A stretch of DNA of 64,000 nucleotides from an uncultured Roseobacter sp. (lineage in GTDB: Bacteria > Pseudomonadota > Alphaproteobacteria > Rhodobacterales > Rhodobacteraceae): positions 21,356-85,355 of the forward strand of contig NZ_CANKYM010000008.1 of assembly GCF_947488185.1 (NCBI RefSeq). The letters are read 5' to 3'. The position numbers and the translations under genes were made by a program. Shown here one piece after another: positions 10,242 through 18,585 of this stretch (the first letter of the stretch is position 1; each line of letters begins with the position of its first letter). Below the pieces are notes generated by a model. The model had not been told where the DNA came from. It worked only from the letters and a program-made list of their open reading frames with translations, and made no database searches.

Positions 10242-13200
10242 GCGTTTTGAGCCGAATTGTGACCCGCCTTTGCATGGCGTTTGCCTTTTGCGTCATGGCG
10301 CCTGCTGCCGTGCTGGCCAATTGCGCGGATTTCCAAAACCTCAATGAGGATGCACTGGAAGGTTATGATATTGCGACCGTGCAGACGGGGTTGCGGGCAG
10401 CGCTTGAACGGGATGATCGCAATCTTCGGGACGGACGGCTGGGGGCTGTGACGCGGACGGCGCTGGCGGATTTGTGTCAGAACGTGCCGCGAAAAGGGGC
10501 GGGGACGGATATTGCGCAAACGCTTGATCTGGCGACGGATTACGGCACGCTGTCGGCGCTTTTGCCCGAATGGCGCAGCATCGCTCTACGGCCCGACCGG
10601 CTGTCGCAACTGACGACGTCAAACAGTACCTCGCAGATTGCCTTGCGTCTTGCCGCCGGGCCGCAGATGGCGGCTGGTGTGCTGACAGATGCGGCACCTC
10701 CCGCGGATTGTGCGGCATTGGGGACGGCATCAACCCTAGGTTCGCAGGCGGTGCAGACAGCGCTCGATCTGCTGGCGGGGCCAGAGCTGGGCTACGCGCT
10801 GGTGGATATCTGTCAGGCCTTCCCGATTGTCGGAACCGGGGAGGATTTCCTCGCGGCCATGGCGCGGTTGGGGCAGATGGATGTGCAACTGCCCGACGCG
10901 ATTGACGATCTCAGTTCTGACACCTTCGGGGCGTGGCTGACCCTGTCCCCGGGCAATAGGCTACCGCGACTTATGGGCTCGCCCCCCGCCGTGTTGGCGC
11001 TGCTGGAGGAATATCAGGCCAGCAAATCCCAGGCGTCTCTGGTGCCGGATGAGCCGACATCCAGCCCGCTACCCGCCTCCTGCACGGTGAACACAACCGA
11101 CAGTTCCACCCGCTTTTTCGCCTTCTCACAGGAAAACCTCGACGCGTTAACCGAAAGCGCCGATCTGAAAGCCGCCTTTGACGCGGTACAGGAGCTGCAA
11201 TTTGCCAGTGCCGCACAGCTTTGGGCAGCCCTGGAGACCAACCTGAAAGCAGTGCTCGACCAATGCACGCTGGACCAGATCAGGGCGCTGGTGCTTGGGC
11301 CCGATTTTCTGGGCCGGGCGTTCCTGATCGATGAAGAGGCCACCAAGTCGTTGAGTTTCATCGAAGACCTGCAGGATGTCATGCCGGTGGTTGAACCCTT
11401 CATCGGTCGGATCGCCCCTGATGAGGCGACATTGGTGTCCGGCCTGACGGCGGCCGTCACCCAAGCGGTATCCGAGACGATCAATGCCGAGGTTGAACTG
11501 GCGGCCACGACGCTGGCAGCTGCGGCGGAACCGGTGGCGCCAGTGCTGGACACGCGGCCCGAAGGTGTGCCGGAGTTCGAGCTGCCGCCCCTGCCGGAGG
11601 TGGTGGGCGTGACCGATGCCACCGAACTGGCCATTGCCAGCACCGTGCTCAATGAGCCCTTCCGCGAAGCGCTGGCGCAGAGCAACTATTTGCCTGCAAC
11701 CCAGCCTGAAATTCTCAAGGCAGATGTGCGGCGGATCCTGCGCCCGGTGGCACAGGGTCAGATCGACACTGCCGTGTCTACCAAGATGGCGCAGATCAAA
11801 CCGGTCATCGTTTCGACATGGTCCCTGACGCCAGCGCTGAAGGCGCGTATTCTGGGCCTGCCTGACATCGGCACGACAGTGGACGACCCAACCGGGGTGG
11901 ATCTGGCGACGCGGATGCGGTCGCTGGTGGGTGTGGAATACCCGAGCGCCGGGCTCTTCCGCGCCGCGCTAGATGCCGTTCCCCCGGCACCGGATGCGCC
12001 TGAAGGTCAGCCGCCGTTGTCCGTTCCTCTGATCCAGGCCGCTACGGCGCTGGCGCAACGTACCGTCGAGGACCCGTTCAAGGAGCGCCTCTTTGGCCCG
12101 CTTGCCGCGCCCGATTGCGGGTGCGTGCCGAACCGCCCGCCGACTGCGGATGTCTATGGGTTCTACCCCTTCTGGTTCGCACCGCTGAAGGACGCACCCG
12201 AACCGCCCGAAAGTGAGGAGGCCCCGCCCGCCCCCGCGCTGCAACTGGTGGATTTTGGTCTGGTCAGCCGCCTGGCCTTTTACGGGATGGAGCTGGCTTA
12301 TGCCAACCCGCAGGGGGATGCCGCAAACCGCAACCTGTCGCTGTTGCATGCGGACCGCTGGATTGAGGCGCGCCGCGATTTCGTCAATTCGGCGCACCGG
12401 CATCGAGCACGGGCGGATGTGGCCTTTGATCTGCGCGACTGGTCGAACTGGTCGGCGCGCGAGATTGACCGGGCCACGACGGATATCGCCAAGCAGCTGC
12501 AGGCGTTTGAGCGTATCCCGACCACCAGCCTCGCGGACATTCGGGCGGCGCTACCCACGTTCTTTGATCCGACCCATCCGGACGGTGTCACCCTGATTTT
12601 CGAGAGCTACGAGGGCAAGACCCTGAGCGATCTGAATGTGCAGAACCTCATCGATATCGTACAGGCGGTACACGACAAGCTGCCCCAGCCCGATCATCAA
12701 AAAGTCAACGTCGCGGTCGATTTTGCCATGGTGGATGTGCCCGGCACGCAGCCCGTCCTGACCGATCTGAGTGACTTGCTGCTGACCGGCCGGATGCTGG
12801 AGCAAAAGCGCGCGGACGGGCTGGAAGAGGGCCAGTTTTCACAACGCGAACAGCTGGAGGCGGAGATCGTCAACAAGATCCTGATCTTCCTCGAACGCCC
12901 CACGACAGAGACGAAAAAGACGCTGCGCGCGCGCATGGACCGCAGCAATTTCCGGGGCAAGGAACGGTCAGAGATCCTGCGCAGCATCGTGCCCATCCTG
13001 CCGCCCGGCGGCCATGAGTTTGTGTTCCAGCGTCAGCAGGCGAATGAAACCGCCAATGAGGAATCCTTGAAATTCTCGCAGTTCATCGATGATGTGATTT
13101 ATTTCGAGGACAATTTTTCAGGTGTCGGGTTCTGGCCGGTACCGCGTCTGAGGGACCCGGATTTCCCGGCGATCCGTCAGGCTGTGTCGCTCGATTGGGA

Positions 13201-13552
13201 TCAGTCCCGACTGCCCGCGCATCTGAGCGGATTGGAGACGTCGGTGGTGCAAGTCTGCACATGGGCCTGTCCCAACCGGGCCTATATCGCCTTTGCTGCG
13301 GCGGGGCTCTTTGCGGTGGTACTGCTGCTGACGGCGCGGTCGTTTTATAGCGGTGCGATCAACCAGCTTGCGTTCCGGTTGGGGGTTGTCTGGATCGGTA
13401 TGGGGGTAGTGATTGCCATGCTCTTTGTGCTGGACGTTTGCGATCACGAGTCCTTTTGGCCGGGGGTGTTCATGATCTGGCTGATCGCGATACTGGCGCT
13501 GATCATCGGGTATAATTTCGTGCAACGGGTCAAGAACGGGCCGAAACCCTGA
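10238..13552 (+). CDS. Exported membrane-anchored eCIS-linked protein, possible degenerate GH18-like barrel
   Basis: 1104 residues. The N-terminus is a signal peptide (cleavage near VLA-NC, about residue 28). Residues about 40-90 (TVQTGLRAAL...DGRLGAVTRTALADL) resemble a peptidoglycan-binding repeat. The middle is long and helical. From about residue 630 the pattern VYGFYPFW, then LVSRLAFYG, then ADVAFDLRDWSNW, then DGVTLIFE, then KVNVAVDF follows the strand order of a GH18 chitinase-like barrel. The DxxDxDxE catalytic pattern is reduced to D-x-x-T-x-I-x-E. The C-terminus has about three membrane helices (residues 1010-1098). It is the last gene of the eCIS operon and overlaps the ATPase by 4 bp. 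The barrel assignment is my inference. A role at the envelope, in anchoring or release of the particle, is plausible. Confidence 0.5.
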   Translation: MSVLSRIVTRLCMAFAFCVMAPAAVLANCADFQNLNEDALEGYDIATVQTGLRAALERDDRNLRDGRLGAVTRTALADLCQNVPRKGAGTDIAQTLDLATDYGTLSALLPEWRSIALRPDRLSQLTTSNSTSQIALRLAAGPQMAAGVLTDAAPPADCAALGTASTLGSQAVQTALDLLAGPELGYALVDICQAFPIVGTGEDFLAAMARLGQMDVQLPDAIDDLSSDTFGAWLTLSPGNRLPRLMGSPPAVLALLEEYQASKSQASLVPDEPTSSPLPASCTVNTTDSSTRFFAFSQENLDALTESADLKAAFDAVQELQFASAAQLWAALETNLKAVLDQCTLDQIRALVLGPDFLGRAFLIDEEATKSLSFIEDLQDVMPVVEPFIGRIAPDEATLVSGLTAAVTQAVSETINAEVELAATTLAAAAEPVAPVLDTRPEGVPEFELPPLPEVVGVTDATELAIASTVLNEPFREALAQSNYLPATQPEILKADVRRILRPVAQGQIDTAVSTKMAQIKPVIVSTWSLTPALKARILGLPDIGTTVDDPTGVDLATRMRSLVGVEYPSAGLFRAALDAVPPAPDAPEGQPPLSVPLIQAATALAQRTVEDPFKERLFGPLAAPDCGCVPNRPPTADVYGFYPFWFAPLKDAPEPPESEEAPPAPALQLVDFGLVSRLAFYGMELAYANPQGDAANRNLSLLHADRWIEARRDFVNSAHRHRARADVAFDLRDWSNWSAREIDRATTDIAKQLQAFERIPTTSLADIRAALPTFFDPTHPDGVTLIFESYEGKTLSDLNVQNLIDIVQAVHDKLPQPDHQKVNVAVDFAMVDVPGTQPVLTDLSDLLLTGRMLEQKRADGLEEGQFSQREQLEAEIVNKILIFLERPTTETKKTLRARMDRSNFRGKERSEILRSIVPILPPGGHEFVFQRQQANETANEESLKFSQFIDDVIYFEDNFSGVGFWPVPRLRDPDFPAIRQAVSLDWDQSRLPAHLSGLETSVVQVCTWACPNRAYIAFAAAGLFAVVLLLTARSFYSGAINQLAFRLGVVWIGMGVVIAMLFVLDVCDHESFWPGVFMIWLIAILALIIGYNFVQRVKNGPKP

Positions 13553-13570
13553 CCGATCCGCGCGGGTGGA

Positions 13571-14146
13571 TCAGGAGGGATTGGCGAGCCGTTGGCGCAG
13601 CAATTGCACGCCGTTCTCGAAGAGGTCGAGGTTTTCCTGCGCGCGTGCGGTGAGCTGTGCGCCCTCCAGAAGGGGCAGGCTGGCTGCGGCTTCTTTTGCG
13701 GGCTCCGTCACCTCGGCAATCGTGCCGTCGGATTGGCCCAGTTCAAAGGTGTTGGTCAGCCAGCCGATGACCATCTGGCGAAAGCTGCGGATCTCGGTGA
13801 TCACATCGGCGGGCAGGCTGTCGCGGCTGGTGGAAAACGAAACGCAAAGGCAAAGGCTTTTGCCGCCATTCAAAGCGCCGCGGTAGTGGTCGATCAGCGC
13901 GGCAAGACGCGCGCATCCCGAGGGGTGCGTCGTGTCAATCGCGCTCAGAGCTTGCCTGATCTCGGCGGCATAGCGCTGCATCAGCGCCACTGACAGCGCG
14001 GCCTTGGTTGGGAAATGGTGGTGAATGCTGGCCTTGCGGATGCCCACGTCCTTTGCCAGATCGGCATAGCTGAACCCGTCGAACCCACGCCTGCGTGCGG
14101 CCTGTTCCGCCGAGTTCAACAGGGCTGTTTTTGTATCAATCCGCAT
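13571..14146 (-). CDS. TetR/AcrR family transcriptional regulator
   Basis: 191 residues from the ATG preceded by GAGGT. An in-frame ATG 18 bases upstream lacks a ribosome-binding site. The N-terminal helix-turn-helix is clear: RGFDGFSYADLAKDVG then IRKASIHHHFPTKAALSVAL (residues about 20-55). The C-terminal ligand domain is unremarkable. It is the last gene of a five-gene operon and overlaps the amine-oxidase stop by 11 bp, so it is likely autoregulated together with the enzymes through the palindrome at 17248-17267. The inducer is unknown; small electrophiles are a guess from the neighbouring GST. Confidence 0.85.
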   Translation of the reverse strand: MRIDTKTALLNSAEQAARRRGFDGFSYADLAKDVGIRKASIHHHFPTKAALSVALMQRYAAEIRQALSAIDTTHPSGCARLAALIDHYRGALNGGKSLCLCVSFSTSRDSLPADVITEIRSFRQMVIGWLTNTFELGQSDGTIAEVTEPAKEAAASLPLLEGAQLTARAQENLDLFENGVQLLRQRLANPS

Positions 14147-15209
14147 GCACGTGACCTCTGCCATAGTCTTGCATCGTCAGTAATACGTTTTCGGCTGCTT
14201 CCAAAGCCCCTTCGAGGTAACCGCCGAACTGCGGGGCCACTTCGGTGCCCGCAAATTGCAGCCGTCCGTCCCAAAGCCCGCGGAAAGCCTCCGGCAGCCC
14301 GTAGGTGGGATGCGCATACAAGGGGGCCTTGTCCGCTTCGGTTGCGGTACAGGGGTCAAAGGCCCAGTCTTTTGTGTACAGCGTCGAAGGGGTTGAAGCC
14401 TCCGGTCCAAACAGGCGGGTTAGTTGCGCGATGACGTCCCGGCGCAAAGCATCTTCCTCCGTCCGGTGCGGCGGCGGCGTCCCGATGAAACCGAAAAGGG
14501 CATAGGGTCCGCCGTTTTCGGGTGACGCGTCGTGCACCTCGACCAGCGGGCCTTTCCGGCTCATCGCGTCGCCGGAAAACCCTGCGTGGCGCCAGAACGG
14601 TCTGTCATAGATGGCAACGACCTTGGCTTGCCCGGCCATCCATGTGGCGACGCCCTGCATGGTTTGGATGGACGCCGCAGGGAGGGCAGGGGTGCAGGCA
14701 ATCTGCGCAGCGACGCGCGGCGGCAGGGCCAGAACCACCTGACCGGCTTCCAGTTTTTCACAGTCGCGCAGCGTTGCGGTCACGCCGCCTGCGGATTGGG
14801 TCAGCGTCACCACCGGCGCGTTCAGCCGTTTGCGGCTGTCGGGCACCCGTGCGGCGAGGGATTGGGTCAGGGCCTCAAGGCCGCCCTTGAGCCGCCACGA
14901 TCCCTGCATCGACGAAAATCCACGCCCGCGGTCCACCTGGCCGCGCTCGTCCTCGTAGGTCAGAACCCCATCGGAAAACTGATCGAATTTCTCCAGCCCA
15001 AGACGGTCGATCAGCGCCGCGATGCGCGGTTGCCCCGGCCAGAACCACGCAGGCCCCAGATCAAAAGTGCCGCCTGCGTGCACCGCTGTCTTGATCCGCC
15101 CGCCAAAGCGCCCGCGCGCCTCGACCAGCATATAGTCACGGTTTTGCGCTTCCAGCGCTTCGGCCACGGCAAGGCCGGACAAACCGCCGCCGATGATCAG
15201 AATATCCAT
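14136..15209 (-). CDS. FAD-dependent amine oxidase family protein
   Basis: 357 residues. The N-terminal Rossmann motif is IIGGGLSGLAVAEALE (residues 4-19), followed by a ribose-binding Glu and RFGGRI typical of flavin monoamine oxidases and related desaturases. The C-terminal FAD-closing motif LQFAGTEVAPQFGGYLEGAL is intact. Cytoplasmic, no signal peptide. It lies three bases downstream of the SDR gene in the GST-cupin-SDR-oxidase-TetR operon. Substrate unknown; the family oxidises primary amines, amino acids or related compounds. Confidence 0.8.
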   Translation of the reverse strand: MDILIIGGGLSGLAVAEALEAQNRDYMLVEARGRFGGRIKTAVHAGGTFDLGPAWFWPGQPRIAALIDRLGLEKFDQFSDGVLTYEDERGQVDRGRGFSSMQGSWRLKGGLEALTQSLAARVPDSRKRLNAPVVTLTQSAGGVTATLRDCEKLEAGQVVLALPPRVAAQIACTPALPAASIQTMQGVATWMAGQAKVVAIYDRPFWRHAGFSGDAMSRKGPLVEVHDASPENGGPYALFGFIGTPPPHRTEEDALRRDVIAQLTRLFGPEASTPSTLYTKDWAFDPCTATEADKAPLYAHPTYGLPEAFRGLWDGRLQFAGTEVAPQFGGYLEGALEAAENVLLTMQDYGRGHVHAD

Positions 15210-15212
15210 GGT

Positions 15213-15896
15213 TCAGAACCCTTCGGAGGCGGGGCGCAGGTCAAGTTCCTGCGTCCATGTCGATCTGGGCTGACGGGCGAGTTGCCAATAGGCCTCGGCG
15301 ATGTCTGCGGGGTCGATCATCCGGGCCGGGTCTAGCCCGTGCCGATCGCGTGACCGGGCGCTATCGATGATGCCGTCGAGGATGACGTGGCAGACATGGA
15401 TGCCAGCGGGCTGGTATTCCCGCGCGAGCGATTGGGTCAGCCCCCGTAAAGCGAATTTGGCGCTGGCGAAGGCGGAAAATTTCGCACAGCCGCACAGGGA
15501 TGCGGTGGCCCCGGACACGATGAAGCTGCCACCGCCCGCGCGGACCATCGGTTGCAGCGTGGCTTGCGCGAGCAAGACCGCCGTTTGCACCATGGAGGCC
15601 CATGTTTTCTGGTAGTCCTGCAACGTGGTGTCCGAAAACGGGCTGATGACCAGTTCGGCCGTGTTGTGCACGACGATTTTCGGCGGGCCGTGGTCTGCGA
15701 TGATCTCAGCGATGGTGTCCGGCACGGCGCGTTCATCCGCCAGATCAAGGGTGTGAAAGATGCCGACCGGCGCGGCAGGGCAGCTGCGGCCAAGGCCAAC
15801 GGGGGTCAGCCCTGCGGCTGCGAAGCGCGCCAGCAGGGACTGGCCAAGGCCAGCCCCCGCGCCCGCGACCAGCGCCAGTGGGTTGTCGTGTCCCAT
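15213..15896 (-). CDS. SDR family oxidoreductase with Phe in place of catalytic Tyr
   Basis: 227 residues from the ATG overlapping the cupin stop (TGATG). The Rossmann glycine motif is VAGAGAGLGQS (residues about 9-19). The active-site region reads SGATASLCG then FSAFASAKFALRG, so the YxxxK motif of classical short-chain dehydrogenases is FxxxK (codon TTC). I recall related SDRs with FAxAKFALR, so this is probably a subfamily trait rather than a sequencing error. Activity may differ from a standard alcohol/ketone SDR. It is part of the TetR-controlled operon. Confidence 0.75.
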   Translation of the reverse strand: MGHDNPLALVAGAGAGLGQSLLARFAAAGLTPVGLGRSCPAAPVGIFHTLDLADERAVPDTIAEIIADHGPPKIVVHNTAELVISPFSDTTLQDYQKTWASMVQTAVLLAQATLQPMVRAGGGSFIVSGATASLCGCAKFSAFASAKFALRGLTQSLAREYQPAGIHVCHVILDGIIDSARSRDRHGLDPARMIDPADIAEAYWQLARQPRSTWTQELDLRPASEGF

Positions 15897-16564
15897 CAGA
15901 CAGCGGGTGGTTTTGCGTGGGGCAAGTGACCGGTCTTGATCCAGACCTTGGCCCCCGCATCCCCGGCAACAGCCGTCAGAGGCGCGCCTTCGGGCAGGCG
16001 CAGCCACGCGCCTTTGCCGAGGGTTTCGCCGCTTTCCACGACGGATCCGCCGATGACCAGCATTTCGATGCCGCCCGCATCCCTGTTGTTGAGCGTCGCG
16101 CCCGCATCAAGATGGCTGTAGGTCACCGTCTCGCGCGCGTCGCGGTGCAATTCGGCGGTGGCGACACCATCGACGGCGGCACCCAGTTCCTCCGCCATGG
16201 TTTTGCGGAACTGATTGCGATCCTCCATGTCGAACTGCCACAGCTTCACGAAGATCGTGCAGCCCGCCTCTGACCCCGGCGTATGCGAGGTGGTGGGGGG
16301 ATTGCGGACATAGGTGCCCGCCGGGAAATCACCATGCTCATCCTGAAAGACCCCGTCCAGCACGATGAATTCCTCACCTCCCGTGTGGGTATGGGCGGAA
16401 AACTTGCTGTTCGGCGCATAGCGCACGATGGTCGTGGCGCGGGCAACCTCACCGCCGATGCGGTCCAGCATGCGCCGGTCCACGCCGGGCATCGGCGAGG
16501 CGCTCCAGTCCAGTTGATCCGAGTGCACGACCACCCGGGCGTTGAAATCTGCGTTCAGCTGCAT
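15896..16564 (-). CDS. ChrR-like cupin protein
   Basis: 222 residues from the ATG after an AGGAAA ribosome-binding site. It contains two cupin-like halves. The first has NSKFSAHTHTGGEEFIVLDG (residues about 50-69) with the H-x-H...E metal-binding set, and the second (about 130-215) is weaker. It resembles the cupin domain of ChrR anti-sigma factors but has no zinc anti-sigma N-terminus, so it is not a canonical ChrR. It lies between GST and SDR in the operon; a role in handling an oxidised or reactive metabolite is inferred. Confidence 0.7.
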   Translation of the reverse strand: MQLNADFNARVVVHSDQLDWSASPMPGVDRRMLDRIGGEVARATTIVRYAPNSKFSAHTHTGGEEFIVLDGVFQDEHGDFPAGTYVRNPPTTSHTPGSEAGCTIFVKLWQFDMEDRNQFRKTMAEELGAAVDGVATAELHRDARETVTYSHLDAGATLNNRDAGGIEMLVIGGSVVESGETLGKGAWLRLPEGAPLTAVAGDAGAKVWIKTGHLPHAKPPAV

Positions 16565-16590
16565 GGTTTTTCCTTTCCGATCCGGGCAGG

Positions 16591-17211
16591 TTACCCAGCA
16601 ATGCTCGGGCGCGCCGCAACTTTTGTGCGCCATGCGATAAGATTGGATAGGCTATCGGGGATGTCCACCTTGGCGAAATCGGCAAAGACCAGCCCGGCAA
16701 AGGCGGTGATATCCGCGATCGAAAATCTGTCTCCCGCCAGATAATCATTATCCGCCAGAACACCGTCCAGATAGGCCATTGTCTGGCCTGCAACGTCCTT
16801 TTGTCTGTGCCCCCAGTCCACACACTGATCGGTTTCGATGTCCGGACCAAGGCCAGGTGTCGCGTGGTGGAAATACGTGCTGACCGCATTCAGCAAACCG
16901 TTTTCCGCCCGCAGGTTCATCATGGAGACCCGGGCCCGTTCCTTGGGGGTCTCTCCGGTCAGCGATGGCCCTTCGAAATGCCCGTCAATGTATTCGGTGA
17001 TCGCGTTGCATTGGGCAATATGGCTGCCGTCTTCAAGCTCAAGACAGGGCACAACCGCATCGGGGTTCTTGGCCCGGAAGGCCTCGGACCGGTGTTCGCC
17101 GCCCATCACGTCAACCGGGATGAACTCGACCTGATCGGTCGCCCCCTTTTCGGCCAATGCGATGCGCACACGCGCGGGGTTCGGGAAGCCTTCGACGTCA
17201 TAGATTTTCAT
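16591..17211 (-). CDS. Glutathione S-transferase family protein
   Basis: 206 residues. The N-terminal thioredoxin-like domain starts MKIYDVEGFPNPARVRIALA and contains the cis-Pro region NPDAVVPCLELEDG, then QCNAITEYID, typical of GSTs. The C-terminal domain is all-helical and ends with a block (YLAGDRFSIADITAFAGLVF) that holds the N-capping Asp motif. First gene of the operon, facing the operator at 17248-17267. Likely conjugates or reduces an electrophile. Confidence 0.85.
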   Translation of the reverse strand: MKIYDVEGFPNPARVRIALAEKGATDQVEFIPVDVMGGEHRSEAFRAKNPDAVVPCLELEDGSHIAQCNAITEYIDGHFEGPSLTGETPKERARVSMMNLRAENGLLNAVSTYFHHATPGLGPDIETDQCVDWGHRQKDVAGQTMAYLDGVLADNDYLAGDRFSIADITAFAGLVFADFAKVDIPDSLSNLIAWRTKVAARPSIAG

Positions 17212-17247
17212 GGAAATACCTTCCTTGCTCTGGGTTTAATTTTTATC

Positions 17248-17267
17248 TACCTACTACTTGGTTGGTA
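17248..17267. promoter_or_regulatory. Palindrome, probable TetR operator
   Basis: The 20 bases TACCTACTACTTGGTTGGTA form an imperfect palindrome (7 of 10 pairs match, half-site TACCnACnA). It lies 37 bp upstream of the GST start, and the operon ends with a TetR regulator gene. Assignment is by position and symmetry only. Confidence 0.5.
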
Positions 17268-17422
17268 AATTCACAAGAGAGTTTCTGACTGAAACCGGGA
17301 GGTCACGCGACTGTGATAGCCCCCATGTCCCAGTGTGCGCTCTTGGTCGGATCAGCCAGACTTTGGCGGATTGATCAACGGACGCTCATCAGCGGAAAAA
17401 TATTGCTCAACACGCGCTGCAA

Positions 17423-17436
17423 TTGATGTCGATCAA
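17423..17436. promoter_or_regulatory. FNR/FixK box (perfect) before adhP
   Basis: TTGATGTCGATCAA matches TTGAT-N4-ATCAA at all ten positions and ends 64 bp before the alcohol dehydrogenase start. The spacing fits a class II activated promoter with a short leader. Confidence 0.7.
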
Positions 17437-17500
17437 CGCTGTGGCCCTCCTGCGCGCTAACCATCCGACAAACTGAAATCTGAGCGCGGAGTGTTGGACG

Positions 17501-18523
17501 ATGCAAAAGACGATGAAGGCGGCGGTGGTAACGAAACTGGGCGATCCTCTGGATATTCGCGAGGTGGCGGTGCCCGAGATCGGACCGGGGCAGGTGCTTG
17601 TCAGGGTGCGGGCGTCCGGGGTCTGTCATACGGACTTGCATGCTGCCATGGGCGACTGGCCTGTGAAGCCCACCGCGCCCTTCATTCCTGGTCATGAAGG
17701 CGTTGGGGAGGTCGCGCAGGTCGGGGCCGGCGTGACACATCTTAAGGAGGGCGACCGCGTTGGCGTGCCATGGCTGCACACGGCCTGCGGCCGTTGCGAG
17801 CATTGTTCGGGCGGGTGGGAGACGCTGTGCGAAAGCCAGCAGAACACCGGCTATTCGGTGGATGGAGCCTATGCCGATTTTGTGCGGGCGGATGCAAATT
17901 ACGTTGGCCACATCCCGGATGCGCTTGACTTTGGTACCTCCTCACCGGTGCTTTGTGCTGGTGTGACCGTCTACAAGGGGCTCAAGGAAACCGAAGTGCG
18001 CCCGGGCCAATGGGTCGCGATCTCCGGGATCGGCGGTTTGGGGCATATGGCGGTGCAATATGCGAAAGCCATGGGCATGAATGTAGTCGCGGTTGATGTG
18101 GCCGACAGCAAGCTCGATCTGGCGCGGTCCCTTGGGGCAGATGAGACGATCAACGCGGCCAATGTCGATCCAATCGAGGAAGTGGAAAAGCATTTAGGTG
18201 GTGTGCACGGCGCTCTCGTCACTGCCGTCAGCACCAAGGCCTTTGCACAGGCGACCGGCATGCTGCGCCGCCACGGCACCATGTCGCTGGTTGGCCTGCC
18301 GCCGGGTGATTTCCCGCTGCCAATCTTCGAGGTTGTGCTGAAGCGGCTGACCATTCGTGGGTCCATTGTGGGCACCCGTCTTGACCTCTCCGAAGCGCTG
18401 TCCATCGCGGCGGAGGGGAAGGTTTCGACCACCTACACATGGGACAAGCTGGATAATATCAATGCCGTTTTTGACCGCATGCGTGCAGGCACGATTGATG
18501 GCCGCGTTGTGCTGGAAATCTGA
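17501..18523 (+). CDS. adhP: Zinc-dependent alcohol dehydrogenase (AdhP-like)
   Basis: 340 residues, the usual length for AdhP. The catalytic zinc site is CHTD plus GHEGVG (residues about 42-70). The structural zinc cysteines are CGRCEHCSGGWETLC (about 95-110). The NAD-binding motif is GIGGLGHMAVQYAKAMG (about 172-188). An in-frame ATG four codons later is an alternative start. It converts primary alcohols and aldehydes with NAD(H) in the cytoplasm. The perfect FNR box upstream suggests induction at low oxygen, where it could regenerate NAD+ by reducing aldehydes. Confidence 0.9.
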   Translation: MQKTMKAAVVTKLGDPLDIREVAVPEIGPGQVLVRVRASGVCHTDLHAAMGDWPVKPTAPFIPGHEGVGEVAQVGAGVTHLKEGDRVGVPWLHTACGRCEHCSGGWETLCESQQNTGYSVDGAYADFVRADANYVGHIPDALDFGTSSPVLCAGVTVYKGLKETEVRPGQWVAISGIGGLGHMAVQYAKAMGMNVVAVDVADSKLDLARSLGADETINAANVDPIEEVEKHLGGVHGALVTAVSTKAFAQATGMLRRHGTMSLVGLPPGDFPLPIFEVVLKRLTIRGSIVGTRLDLSEALSIAAEGKVSTTYTWDKLDNINAVFDRMRAGTIDGRVVLEI

Positions 18524-18585
18524 TCCCCCTCTGATTTCCGAAAACTGACTTCTGGCTCCGCAAAGGGGCCCGACCGGAGAATGCT

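Noticed and set aside
13553..13581. GATCC...GGATC hairpin after the eCIS operon
   Set aside because: Only five base pairs, no T-run; not convincing as a terminator.
17371..17378. TTGATCAA near adhP
   Set aside because: Both FNR half-sites are present but without the four-base spacer, so it does not fit the consensus; the good site is at 17423.
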